DNA from: Agrocybe praecox
Lineage: Eukaryota; Basidiomycota; Agaricomycetes; Agaricales; Agrocybaceae
DNA length: 64,000 nt
Assembly: GCA_964017145.1 (NCBI GenBank)
Contig: OZ024851.1
Span: 3,038,001 to 3,102,000, forward strand
Direction: 5' to 3'
This document shows, in pieces, positions 1 to 9,650 of the stretch (position 1 is the first letter of the stretch; the number at the start of each line of letters is the position of its first letter). The position numbers were made by a program, and so were the translations under genes. The notes beneath the pieces are model-generated. The model was not told the DNA's origin and did no database searches. It was given only the letters and a program-made list of their open reading frames with translations.

Positions 1-462
1 TTTTACGAATAAGCTCAACGTAATTAGATACCCTTCGTTGTTCATATTGGCATACTGATTCATACAACTCTTGATTCCTCAGAACCTCCCCCGTCCAGTT
101 TCAAAGGCGCATGCTACGGAAATTACCGACGGTATATAGAGCTTCTCTCCGACAATCATTCATTCTATGGATACACTCGCTACCATGAGGCCCATTTTTG
201 TCGCTATTAGCACCCCGTCCGTAGACGCTGTCTCGGCCATGAGGGCCGACCTCATCCAGACAGACGGTATTTGTACGCCAATGATTGCTTCTTTGCAGTC
301 AATCACTCCTGTAAGTAGATTCTATTTATTTATTTAAAGTTACGTATGGGCGCTTATGATCACCGGCGTGCCTTTATCCAGCCGGACATGACCACCGTTA
401 CCGAGAATCTCGTTAACCCTATCAATATTGCTGTTCAGAAGGCCATCGCATCATTCTCTTAA
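1..462 (+). pseudogene. HsbA-like (hydrophobic surface binding protein) pseudogene, 5' end off the window
   Basis: The 3' part of a gene of the HsbA family, small secreted fungal proteins that bind hydrophobic surfaces. Bases 1-19 match the end of exon 2 of the intact homologue at 54873-55607. A GT donor follows at 20, an exon runs 83-310 (228 nt), and the last exon runs 382-462 (81 nt) and ends ...ASFS then TAA. Both exon lengths are exactly those of the intact copy. The protein matches through NLPRPVSKAHATEI, IIHSMDTLAT, STPSVDAVSAM and PDMTTVTENLV. Exon 83-310 carries an in-frame TAG at 137-139, so the gene is broken unless that base is a sequencing error. The first two exons, including the signal peptide, would lie left of the window. 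Confidence 0.8.
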
Positions 463-799
463 ATTTATTTGCGCACGGCCTTTGGTCTCTATCTGGTATA
501 GAGGTGTCTAAGCGTTATTCCGATCATCAATGTTCCATGTTACGCACTTGAAGTAAAATACTATGTTAGTATTAGGAGTGTCAATGACGAACAGCAATAT
601 TGTTCATTGTTTGGAGAATTGGTAGTCTACTACCGAGTGACCGTCCGATTGAATAATGTCATTTCCAATCAATGATCCTACGAACGGAGTTGTTGATATA
701 TTTTAAGAGAGAATATGCAACATCCTCAGGCGAGTACAATTACAATACAAAAGAGCCCCAGAGCGAGTGAGCACCGCAGGCATGCTTCTTAAATTTGAT
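463..799. other. Intergenic, no gene seen
   Basis: AT-rich spacer between the HsbA-like pseudogene and the membrane-protein fragment. I see no open frame with exon-like signals and no repeat of note. Confidence 0.5.
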
Positions 800-1056
800 A
801 GATACCAAATAAATAAAGGAAGCGCAGACGCATACCGTACACGTTCAGTTTATACAATTGATACAATGCCATCGGCCATCGGAGCATTGCCGGTCGTAGA
901 GATCTTATCGTTTGAAACGATGCCGCCGTTTCCTTCCTTCCAGTACGAGTTGGCACCATGATTGGCTGTCGTCGTGTCGTCGTTGGTACTCGTCTCGGCG
1001 TGTTGGAATTGTATCGTAGTTTCAATGGTGCTTCCGTTCTTAGCGCCGCTTGGGAG
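800..1056 (-). pseudogene. 3' fragment of the multi-pass membrane protein gene found intact at 9651-11041
   Basis: Read on the minus strand, this stretch is nearly identical to 9605-9858, the last exon and 3' end of the intact membrane-protein gene. Shared stretches include GSTIETTIQFQHAE, TNDDTTTANHGANSYW and the C-terminal IVSIV-like end. Similarity stops abruptly at the bases TTGGGAG (1050-1056), where the transposon-like element begins at 1057. No other exon of the gene is seen beyond the element, so this is a relic rather than an interrupted whole gene. Confidence 0.75.
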
Positions 1057-1112
1057 TATGAGTGCCGGATCGTACAAAAATGTAATGTAGATTTATAACC
1101 AACTTCGGTGCA

Positions 1113-1270
1113 TTATCCACCAACTCACCTCAATTATCCACCAACTTAGGTCAATTGTCCACCAACTTGGTCAATTGTCCACCACATTTTGAAATTATCC
1201 ACCAACTTTTTGTATTATCCACCAAGTGTCGTCCATTATCCACCAACTCAACATTTATTATCCACCAAGT
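1113..1270 (+). repeat. Subterminal repeat array, left arm (ATTATCCACCAACT units)
   Basis: About eight or nine degenerate copies of TTATCCACCA spaced roughly 18-24 bp apart, inside the left arm of the inverted-repeat element. The core is conserved while the spacers vary, which fits repeated protein-binding sites such as transposase sites (inference). Confidence 0.8.
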
Positions 1271-1750
1271 CCGGTGATTTAAATTTTCGTCATGCCGTCT
1301 CTGCCGAGATCATTTGATGGCCTTTATGATCCCTAAATCAGCCGTTCGGCACCTGACACGCATCAATAAGTGATACACAGCATTGAATATAACGATGGGC
1401 GGGCATTAAAAAGATCCGCAAGCTCTAATCAAAGCATTTATTGGTAAGCCGAACATTGTACTTCATATTTCTGATCGTATATGTACTATACTAGTATACC
1501 CTCAATTATGTACCAAATGTATTTGATGTACACGTATAATACTCTTATCTACTAGTTACACATGAATACAATGGAGACACTACTTAAATGCGCGCCGGAT
1601 CACTTATTCTGCGCGCTGATGAACCGTGGGAACGCGGTATGCGCACAACGCGCACATCAGCCGATCGTTGCTGAATCTACTCGTAGCGCTTCTCCAACGA
1701 ACCAGTATTATTTGAAACTCGGTAAATATGTATATTACTATCTAATAAGT

Positions 1751-1883
1751 GTATTCCGCCAAAAAAAAACCGACGCCAGGTCCTCCTGAGAGCTGATGAA
1801 CCGTGGGAACAGCAGAGAATGGTTAATTGATTTTCCAGATCTCAAGAGGACCTGGCGTCGGGGGTTTTTTTTTGGCGGAATAC
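1751..1883. mobile_element. Nested 133-bp MITE
   Basis: A near-perfect palindromic element with roughly 35-bp arms: GTATTCCGCCAAAAAAAAAC at the left is the reverse complement of the right end, which finishes GGCGGAATAC, and both arms continue into CGACGCCAGGTCCTC. The small loop holds about 55 bp. If the outer TA is the target-site duplication, the tips would be TTCCGCC...GGCGGAA, a Tc1/mariner-like arrangement (inference). The loop repeats GATGAACCGTGGGAAC, which also occurs at about 1617-1634 outside the MITE. Confidence 0.75.
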
Positions 1884-2113
1884 CCTTATTGTATGATAAT
1901 ATACATATATACAAAGTATCTACTACTCCTCACACTCATTATTTACCTCATTAATACACCTGTTTAATGTATGCATGGCTTACTTAAGTTCATGCCGCGT
2001 ACCAGGTATTAGTGCCGTGTATATGTAACATGTGCCGAACGGCTGATTTAGAGATCATAACGGCCATCGAATGAGCCCGGCAGGGACGGCATGACGAAAA
2101 TCTAATTCACCGG

Positions 2114-2328
2114 ACTTGGTGGATAATAATTATTGAGTTGGTGGATAATGGACGGCACTTGGTGGATAATATAAAAAGTTGGTGGATAATACAAAGAGTT
2201 GGTGGATAATTCTAAAATGTGGTGGATAATCGAGCTAAGTTGGTAGATAATCAATATGAGTTGGTGGATAATCGATGTAAGTTGGTGGATAATGTGACCG
2301 ACTTGGTGGATAATGCACCGAAGTTGGT
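2114..2328 (-). repeat. Subterminal repeat array, right arm (AGTTGGTGGATAAT units)
   Basis: About ten copies of GTTGGTGGATAAT at about 20-bp spacing, the mirror image of the left-arm array. Confidence 0.8.
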
Positions 2329-2372
2329 TATAAACTTACATTACGTTTTTGTACGATCCGGCACTCATATTG

Positions 2373-2757
2373 TATGAGTGCCGGATCGTACAAAAACTGT
2401 TTTTGAATTTTAAACCAACTTACATGTATTATCTACCAACTCGGTGCGATTATCCACCAACTCATGTCGATTATCCACCAAATTTTTGCATTATCCACCA
2501 ATATTTTTCATTACCCACCAACTTTTTTTATTATCCACCAACTTTCTTCATTATCCACCACATGTCGTAGATTATCCACCAACTTGAAATCTATTATCCA
2601 CCAACTCCGGTGATTTATTTTTTCTTGATGCCGTCTCTGCCGGTCTCATTTGATGGCCATCATGATCTCTAAATCGGCCGCTCGGCATATGACACACGTC
2701 AACAATTGATACACGGCGGTCGCACGGCACTGAGCTTAAACATGAACCGCCATTTAC
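2373..2757. mobile_element. Second, truncated copy of the same inverted-repeat element
   Basis: It begins with the same tip TATGAGTGCCGGATCG only three bases (TTG) after the first element ends, creating a tip-to-tip palindrome at 2351-2390. It has its own TTATCCACCAAC repeats (about 2430-2605) and the ATGCCGTCTCTGCCGG...CATTTGATGGCC block, then loses similarity near 2757. No matching right tip is seen before the N gap. Confidence 0.7.
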
Positions 2758-3325
2758 ATGCATGTGATTAACATTAAAAATTTTGTTTGTAACTTTATTG
2801 AAGTAACGAAAACTATAATTTTAATTTTTAAGCTATGAACTAACAAGAGCCTGTCGGGACGGCGAAATCCTACTTGGAAAACGCTATTTCTCACGCCCTA
2901 CATTAACTAATTTGGTGAATTGCCAGTCCCGCAGAAACTGGTACACCGGTTACACTGAGTATGTAAGCATTTACATGTATACCACATAATTTTGATCAAT
3001 ACTGTAAATTATGTGCAAGCCAAATTAATGTGCTGACGAAGAGAAATTGAGGTGAAGTGATGCGTCTCGATATAGCAAGGATAATTCCCACGCGTATTTT
3101 TACTTTGGATGAACGCGCTTCAACGTATAAGGTTGCATTGTCAACAAGCAATTACAGAGGAAGTGTTTTTATATGCACAATGTGCTTGTTTCAATAAAAC
3201 CTGCTGCATATGCCCGATAATATCTGTCTTGGAATCTTCTGGAGATGGAAGAACAGTATTTATCAATTTCATGCCATATATAGCTTAGTGACGTGCCGTG
3301 AACAAATAATTGATGCGTGTGTAGT
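2758..3325. other. Intergenic, no gene seen
   Basis: AT-rich DNA between the truncated element and the assembly gap. I see no supported coding exon. Confidence 0.5.
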
Positions 3326-3525
3326 NNNNNNNNNNNNNNNNNNNNNNNNNNNNNNNNNNNNNNNNNNNNNNNNNNNNNNNNNNNNNNNNNNNNNNNNNNN
3401 NNNNNNNNNNNNNNNNNNNNNNNNNNNNNNNNNNNNNNNNNNNNNNNNNNNNNNNNNNNNNNNNNNNNNNNNNNNNNNNNNNNNNNNNNNNNNNNNNNNN
3501 NNNNNNNNNNNNNNNNNNNNNNNNN
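3326..3525. other. Assembly gap (200 N)
   Basis: Exactly 200 N bases. The round number suggests a scaffold gap of estimated or arbitrary size. Translations that run through it mean nothing. Confidence 0.99.
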
Positions 3526-5411
3526 TGACCGTCTTCGAAAGGCAATAGAAAATACACGTAACCGATATTTTAGAGGGGACGGTCATGCTATATATGGGAA
3601 GCCCGACCCAAAAAATACAGGTTACGTCACACGTGTATTTCTCTCTATATGATTTCAGAAACAGCGATCACAGCGGCCTAATGATTATTTGGTAAGCTGC
3701 TATTAGTATTAGCACGCAAGCGCAAACGAGAGAGCACATGATCGTCTGGAATCTAATCTAATCTGCCAGCAGCCAACTTGGCGGCTGCATCGTGTGTACG
3801 ACTCGTGAGGCCTTGAGGACTGGTCGTGATGATTGGAGAGTTATACGACCCTCTGAATCACATCAGTGTAGGCCATTTCTATGTTCCTATTAATTGACGT
3901 ACGACGATTATAACTTTCTCAGAATTCTATTGCCTTTCGAATCACTTGCCAGAATCACTTCCAAAACCACATCAGAATCACTTGCCTCTGATTGTCCTGA
4001 CTCCTAGCTTATGTTCCGTGAGTATGTAGGGGGCGTTATAAGCTTCCGTAGGCAAGGTATATATATCCCACCTCAGGCCGTTCGTCATCATAACCCAAAA
4101 TAAGAAGCTGCAACTGAGCATATGCCAATCCCACCCTTCCGAAAAAGGCTGATGAAGCACAAGCAGAATTAGGCGCTAATCCTGGGTGCCCTACAAGCCC
4201 GAGCTCTTCCGGATGAATATTATAACAGTGCCGTGCGTCTGTTAAGACTCACGACACTCAAGTTTCAGGAACATGGCTTGGCAGAAGATCAACACAAAAA
4301 GATCAACAGAAAGCTGTAGCTAGTATTCAGGTTGTGCACTGTACTACCCGAGAAGGCTAGCTAGTCGGAACTCAATATAGCTCGACTCGGATAAGCCAAT
4401 AATTAATGATTAACTTCCTTGGTATTTTTTCCTATTGGAGCAATCAAATCGATTATCGGTGCCGTCTGCAGATCATAACCGCAGACAAAACTGACGCGGC
4501 GGTTCTCCTGCAAGTATATCGTATAATATTACCATCAGCAAGGCACAGGAACAAAAATGGTCAAAGAAAGAAGGTTATTTAAAATTACCCATGCAATGCC
4601 GAGAGAAATATCAGTTGATGCACAGAAATTTAGAACAGTAGATTGTAGAGAGTAAGAACATAAGACCCGACCTAATCTTAGAGAGGCTATGACTTATCCT
4701 GGAATCCTATTTATAGTACTACTTAGGATGCGTCGTGCACGCGAGGGCGGGACTCCATGGTGATAGGCGCAAAATTAAAGCATATCTGCCAGTGTCGATA
4801 ATCACACGGCAGGCGCCGATTCCCTGTCTCCCGGAGAAGCAGGTTAATAAATACAGGTCGTGTGTATTCATTAACCTGTATGTCGAAGATACAGTCTCAG
4901 GCTTCCTATATATAGTATGGTCGATACCTGTATCTTGGAAATACAGGATCAATATGTATACGCAACCGATATATATTAGGCTGGATTCCTGATATAAAAG
5001 TGTCGGCACCCGCCGTAATACATATCAGAGATGAACAACAGAGTAGTGGTCTACTAGTTCGATTGCCATCAATTACGAAGTAACCATTTTGGTCATATTT
5101 TGTCGGAGTCACTGGAGTCTGGCAGACAAAGGAAACCCTTAAGCCGAGTTCTGCCAACGTCGCAAGGCAAATGATGAAGTGTGATATGTACTGTGTCTAC
5201 ATACACAACGGGATACCTTGTGACTTGGCGCAATTGTAGCAAGTTCTGAAGAGAAATAGTTCAATTTTATTTGTTTATTTTGCATGGTATTTCTCCCGGG
5301 TGACAAAATAAGAATTCGTAAAAGATAAAACGTCCAAATAATTGACAGGACTACTCGACAAACTTATCAGAAGGTGTTAGACTACCAGACAGTAGACTGT
5401 AGTAAGTCAAC
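3526..5411. other. Intergenic, no gene seen
   Basis: No supported gene. There are short local repeats: AGAATCACTTGCC-like units three times near 3930-3995, and several copies of an ATACAGG/CCTGTAT motif at 4850-4945. Open frames near 4720-5150 lack splice logic or recognisable motifs. Confidence 0.5.
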
Positions 5412-6731
5412 TCAAAGATAAATCCCATTCTGAACGCGATACAAAAGAGAGTCTGCTACCATACCAGCAAGAATAATTTGACCGGTAGGTACAGTATCCA
5501 AGAAAAAGGTTCTACAATCTACCGGTTTATCGATATCCGTTTTCAAGAGGCGGAGTATTAGCCGAGCGGCCGATATTAAAATTCCGACGAAGTAAAGAGC
5601 GCCGTGATTATTGAGGAACCCTCCATAAATCATCAATGCAAAGAACACTACGGCAGTTGTGAAGCAAATAGGGATGGTGTATTCGCCAAGGAGAAGGGCT
5701 GGAGAATGCAGTCCTATTGTCACGTCGTCGATTTTGTCCTAGATATGTTTGTTAGGTCTTGTGCGACGCTTAGCGTTAAATTTTTGCAGATACCTGGTGT
5801 TGGTAGACTGTTTCGTAGGTAATCGTCCATAAGCAGGCTCCGATGTAGATAAATGCTAGAGTCCCCCATGGGATATTGGCATTGCTTCCAACCTGGGCAT
5901 TAATATCGGCCCATCCCATAAAAATGCCAACCTTGAACATAATCCCCTAAGATATACAGCTTTAAAAAGGTAGGTTTCAAACGAGCATAATAATCTTACA
6001 AGTGGTAAAGGAGCAAGATTTGTCCAGCGCTAGATAAACACTTGGGGGGTGAGAATCCACTGATATATGTGTATGTTTAATGACACACCTTGCAAGTTGG
6101 GTATATCACGTAAATCGGGGAGACCACTGCAGAAACGAGCAGCCTGGAAGGTGTTCACTTGCTCATCAACGTAGAGATAAATGGGATGATGCTTACGAGG
6201 TAGGACTCAGGAACCTGTAGGCTAGAGGTGCTCCTATCATGACTTGAAGACCAAAGAATATCCAGGCTCGCTCGAGGGAGATGTCTCCCCGAGGTATGGG
6301 ACGACCTTTCGTGCGCTCGACTAAGCCGTCAACATCAGCGTCGAGGATATCGTCGATGGTCATTATCTATGCTCAAAATAAGATTATTTGTTGGGTTAAT
6401 AATGCTTAAAATTAAGAGAGCTGTGACCGTACAAGAGATTTAACGCCGAAGCAGAGAGGGACGAATTTGAGTAGACAGTAGACTACGTCTACCAGGGAAA
6501 TTTCCTTCTGCGCGTGGTATGCCATTGTGATCGACCATGCTGTATGTTATGATGAGCATATGCATTCCGCCGTGTGAAGAACATAGTTATCACACCTGTT
6601 GGTAGCCATACTACCCAAAATCCAATGTTGTTGTGAAGTCTGCATAGTTCCCAGCATGCCTGTAGGTGATTCATCGTTGGAAAAACAGAGAAAACATTCT
6701 CTTCAAGCGATTGGAACTTGGACTTGGGCAT
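5412..6731 (-). CDS. UbiA-type prenyltransferase, copy 1
   Basis: An integral-membrane aromatic prenyltransferase of the UbiA superfamily, which moves a prenyl chain from a diphosphate donor to an acceptor. Seven exons join in phase: 6731-6596, 6539-6433, 6366-6215, 6143-6089, 6029-6000, 5946-5794, 5738-5412, giving 319 aa. The N-terminal CWELCRLHNNIGFWVVWLPT matches the family start. The first aspartate-rich motif reads IDDILDADVD with VERTKGRP following (canonical NDxxDxxxD, here D in place of N). The second reads DKIDDVTIGLHS. RWTNLAPLPLG and hydrophobic segments lie between. It diverges from the O-methyltransferase at 7556. A near-identical inverted copy with the same seven exons lies at 30100-31421. 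UbiA enzymes also serve ubiquinone or terpene-cyclase roles, so the substrate is unknown; the pairing with a methyltransferase favours secondary metabolism (inference). Confidence 0.9.
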
Positions 6732-7555
6732 CTTGAAGTAAACTAGGCGATTCAATGTCACAATGAGTTTCCACGTTTATACTTTTGTAAGCTAGTAATT
6801 GACTCACGAAAATATTGTTCAGTTCTGTTCACACACAGAACCAAGTACAAGATCGGAGGCGATATATGAGCGCTGAGATCATCATCATTTCTGCTACGAA
6901 AAGCAAGATGTTCACGCCTGTAGTACTCATATCTTGTAGATCTCAGGTACGTTAATTACCAAATCACCGCGTCTAGCAGGACCAAACTTGCTCCCTTCCC
7001 GAGGACTCACACGTTGAGCACCGCATACGTCAGGTAACAAATGCGGTCGGAAGTTAGATATCAGCATGAGACGCCTCACACAAGATACGGCTTTGTTTGA
7101 AAGTTTCTTCTGCATACATATTTGACCATTGTGAGAATCTTCTGTCTCGGTTTACTTATTTGTCACTGATCGGTTAATGACAGATCTCAGATCTCAGTAC
7201 TCAGTGCTGGTATGTAACGAAAATAAAACAGACGACATAGCGCCGAGCGGCAAGAAAACCGAGCTGTTCGGATTAGATCGTGTTATGAGGGAAAATACAT
7301 AGCCTTAAAATGACAGAAATAGTGTTTCTAGAATGATATTTCTCTTTCTTCAGAATCCGAAATTTCACATGACCCAATTACAGATTTTACGCCTATAATA
7401 TGGACTACCTGAATGATGTCTGATGAACACAATTATCAAGTAGCCTGTTTACTAGTATCCGCTCTATATAAATGGGATCCTGCTCTTCGAGAATGAAAAC
7501 CAACCCACCCAACTCAACACCTACAGGCCCAAAAGGCACACACATTACCAGTACA
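6732..7555. promoter_or_regulatory. Shared divergent promoter region, prenyltransferase/O-methyltransferase copy 1
   Basis: An 824-bp space between two divergently transcribed genes. A TATA box (TATATAA, about 7466-7472) sits some 85 bp before the methyltransferase ATG at 7556; the in-frame ATG at 7472 overlaps the end of that box and so is unlikely to be the start. Next to the prenyltransferase (6760-6930, minus strand) the sequence is conserved with the other copy. Confidence 0.6.
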
Positions 7556-9484
7556 ATGACTTCAACTTCAGCTGCCAGGAAGCTTCTTGACATTATGTCT
7601 GCTTCCCTCGACGCTCTCGAGAAATCTACGGCTGCGACGAATACTCAGATTCCCGACCTCCATGCACCGTTCCATCCTGCCACGGAAGCATTTCGGGCCG
7701 ATCCTGCCGGTGCCCAAGCCGCTAACGTGATCAGCGCCGCCGCGTTGCAATTAGCTGCTATTCTGATCCCGCCTCACGTTTCCTTGTACCACATCGTTGG
7801 AGGGGTACGTTTCTTTCTGCCTTGTTTGTTAGTCGCCAGTTAGACTGAAACTTTTGTTTTTGTCAGCATTTCAAAGCTGCGGCCATTAGAGCATGCCTCG
7901 AGTCCAATGTGACAGAAATATTACGCGAAGGTGGTCCAGACGTAGGTCTTACATGACGTGGTTTATGTACTGATATATCAGGCTTATTCTTGGTACCACT
8001 GTCAGGGTGTACATATCGATGTCATAGCTTCAAAGAACAGCCAGGATCCTCAGAAGATTGGTGAGAAATAATGACGTCTCTTGATGATCATTATGTCCCA
8101 TTTGTTGACAATTAGATCGCTAGGTCGTTTCCTTCGCATACTAGCAAGCAACCACATCTACCGCGAAGTCAAACCTAATGTCTTTACGAATACGCGTATT
8201 TCAAGTATGCTTGATACACTCAAGCCCAGCCAGGACATATTGGCAAAGTAAGCGACTGCCACAAGGGTTCGACATAATTGTGTATCATTTTTAACACTTT
8301 TATAGTCCTACCGAAAAACACGACAATACGATGGGTCTCGCTGCACTGGCATCTCACCAGTATGTGCATCGTGACTTTCTTTGCTTACTAACGCTAACAC
8401 CAATCGAATCAGTTTGGATGAAGCATTCAAGGCAGCTGCCTTTGCTTGGGAAAATCTTGAAGATCCCAAGACATCCAAGTCTGGTGACCCTGACGCGTCT
8501 CCTTTCGCGCGAGCTATTGGACGAAAAGAGACACTTTGGCAATTCTATGAACGTCCCGAGAATGCATTCAAGCAGCGTCGTTTCAATGTGGGTATGCAAG
8601 GAATACAAGCATTGCAGCCAGTTGATGCCAGTCTCGGTGGTAAGTGACAATACTCTTATGGATCTAGGTTGGCTAAGATCTGAGCAATACCGCATAATTC
8701 CTTCTAGCCTTCGAGTGGAAGGGGCTTTCAAACGGATCTGTTGTCGTTGACGTAGGTGGCGGTGTCGGCACGAGCGCTATTCCTCTAGCCCGCGACTTCC
8801 CCAAGCTCAAAGTCGTCGTTCAAGATCTTGCGAGTGTAATACAAGACGCACAAGCAGTTTGGTCACGACAAATGCCAGATGCTGTCAAGTCCGGACGTGT
8901 AATTTTAGAAGGTACGCCGAGATAGTTTCGATTTTCTCGTGGTATTTGCGTGATATACTAATTGGTTTGGGCTGATAGCACAAGACTTCTTCGCTCCTCA
9001 ACGTAAAAGAGAGGTCGATGTCTTTTTTTTGAAGCAGATCCTTCACGATTGGTCGGATGAGTACTGCACCAAGATTTTGAAGCAGTTGCGAGCTGCTGCG
9101 GCGCCGAAGACCAAACTCGTCATCATGGAAAGCCTTATGCCCTTTGCTTGTCATGACCCAAGCAGTGATGAGGGCAGTGGTATTCCAGGAGGGGTACCAC
9201 AAGAGGCTCCTGCCCCACTGCTCGCTAATTATGGTGCGGTTAACGAAATGGGATATAACGCTGATCTCGACGTAAGTGATCGTTTTATTGCCTAATTACA
9301 GGGATATGTACTCAGTACGTCTTATCTACAGATGTTTTTATTGTTCAACTCTCAGGAAAGAACGGTCATCCACTTCCGAGAGCTTTTGGAGGGAGCCGGA
9401 TGGAAAATGACCACCATTTTACGAGGAAAGGGAGGTGACAGCACCTTCCTCCAGTCTATTCACGCTGTACCCATTGGTATCTGA
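7556..9484 (+). CDS. SAM-dependent O-methyltransferase (plant/fungal family 2), copy 1
   Basis: Transfers a methyl group from S-adenosylmethionine to a hydroxyl of a small molecule in the cytosol. Nine exons join cleanly: 7556-7804, 7867-7941, 8006-8060, 8124-8247, 8306-8359, 8413-8639, 8708-8911, 8979-9271, 9332-9484, giving 477 aa, the usual length for this fungal family. Seen: an N-terminal helical dimerisation region (PAGAQAANVISAAALQLAAI), the SAM-binding glycine loop VVVDVGGGVGTS near residues 272-283, and the catalytic-histidine block FLKQILHDWSDEY with His near 352. The C-terminus FRELLEGAGWKMTTILRG is typical. It is divergent from the UbiA prenyltransferase, suggesting co-regulation, and converges on the membrane-protein gene at 9651. 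The inverted copy at 27131-29061 has matching exons. Confidence 0.93.
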
Positions 9485-9650
9485 GTCAATTGGCACCTGT
9501 CCTTGTGGTCACAGTATCCTCAACTCACATTTCCTCTTAGCATCTCGTACGTATTTGGCTGTCCTATGAACTTTTGCGCGGCATTATCAATTGGATTGGT
9601 ATCAAATAAATAAATAAATAAAGCCCAGACTCATACTGTACACATTTAGT

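Larger units (their letters stand above)
1057..2369. mobile_element. Non-autonomous DNA transposon-like element with long terminal inverted repeats
   Basis: The left end reads TATGAGTGCCGGATCGTACA at 1057 and the right end is its reverse complement, finishing at 2369. The inverted similarity continues inward for more than 250 bp on each side: the ...GATGGCC..ATGAT..CTAAATCAGCCGTTCGGCAC block near 1300-1350 is mirrored near 2030-2090. Inside the tips lie arrays of the sub-repeat ATTATCCACCAACT (left) and AGTTGGTGGATAAT (right). No transposase is encoded, so it would need a partner in trans. No clear target-site duplication is visible: the flanks are TTGGGAG and TTG. A smaller element is nested inside at 1751-1883. 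The superfamily is unknown; subterminal repeat clusters of this kind are known in several cut-and-paste families. Confidence 0.75.

Noticed and set aside
1113..2605. Regularly spaced ATTATCCACCAAC repeats, CRISPR-like at first sight
   Set aside because: Eukaryotic context, units degenerate, spacers similar in composition, and the arrays sit symmetrically inside transposon arms.
3210..3652. Open frames spanning 3326-3525
   Set aside because: They run through 200 N bases and cannot be real evidence.
4719..5157. Overlapping open frames on both strands
   Set aside because: Composition and repeated ATACAGG motifs suggest non-coding repeats; no family resemblance.
7472..7555. In-frame upstream ATG (MGSCSSR...) as the start of O-methyltransferase copy 1
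   Set aside because: The ATG overlaps the end of the TATA box (TATATAAATGGG) in both copies; the ATG 84 bp later fits the family's N-terminus.
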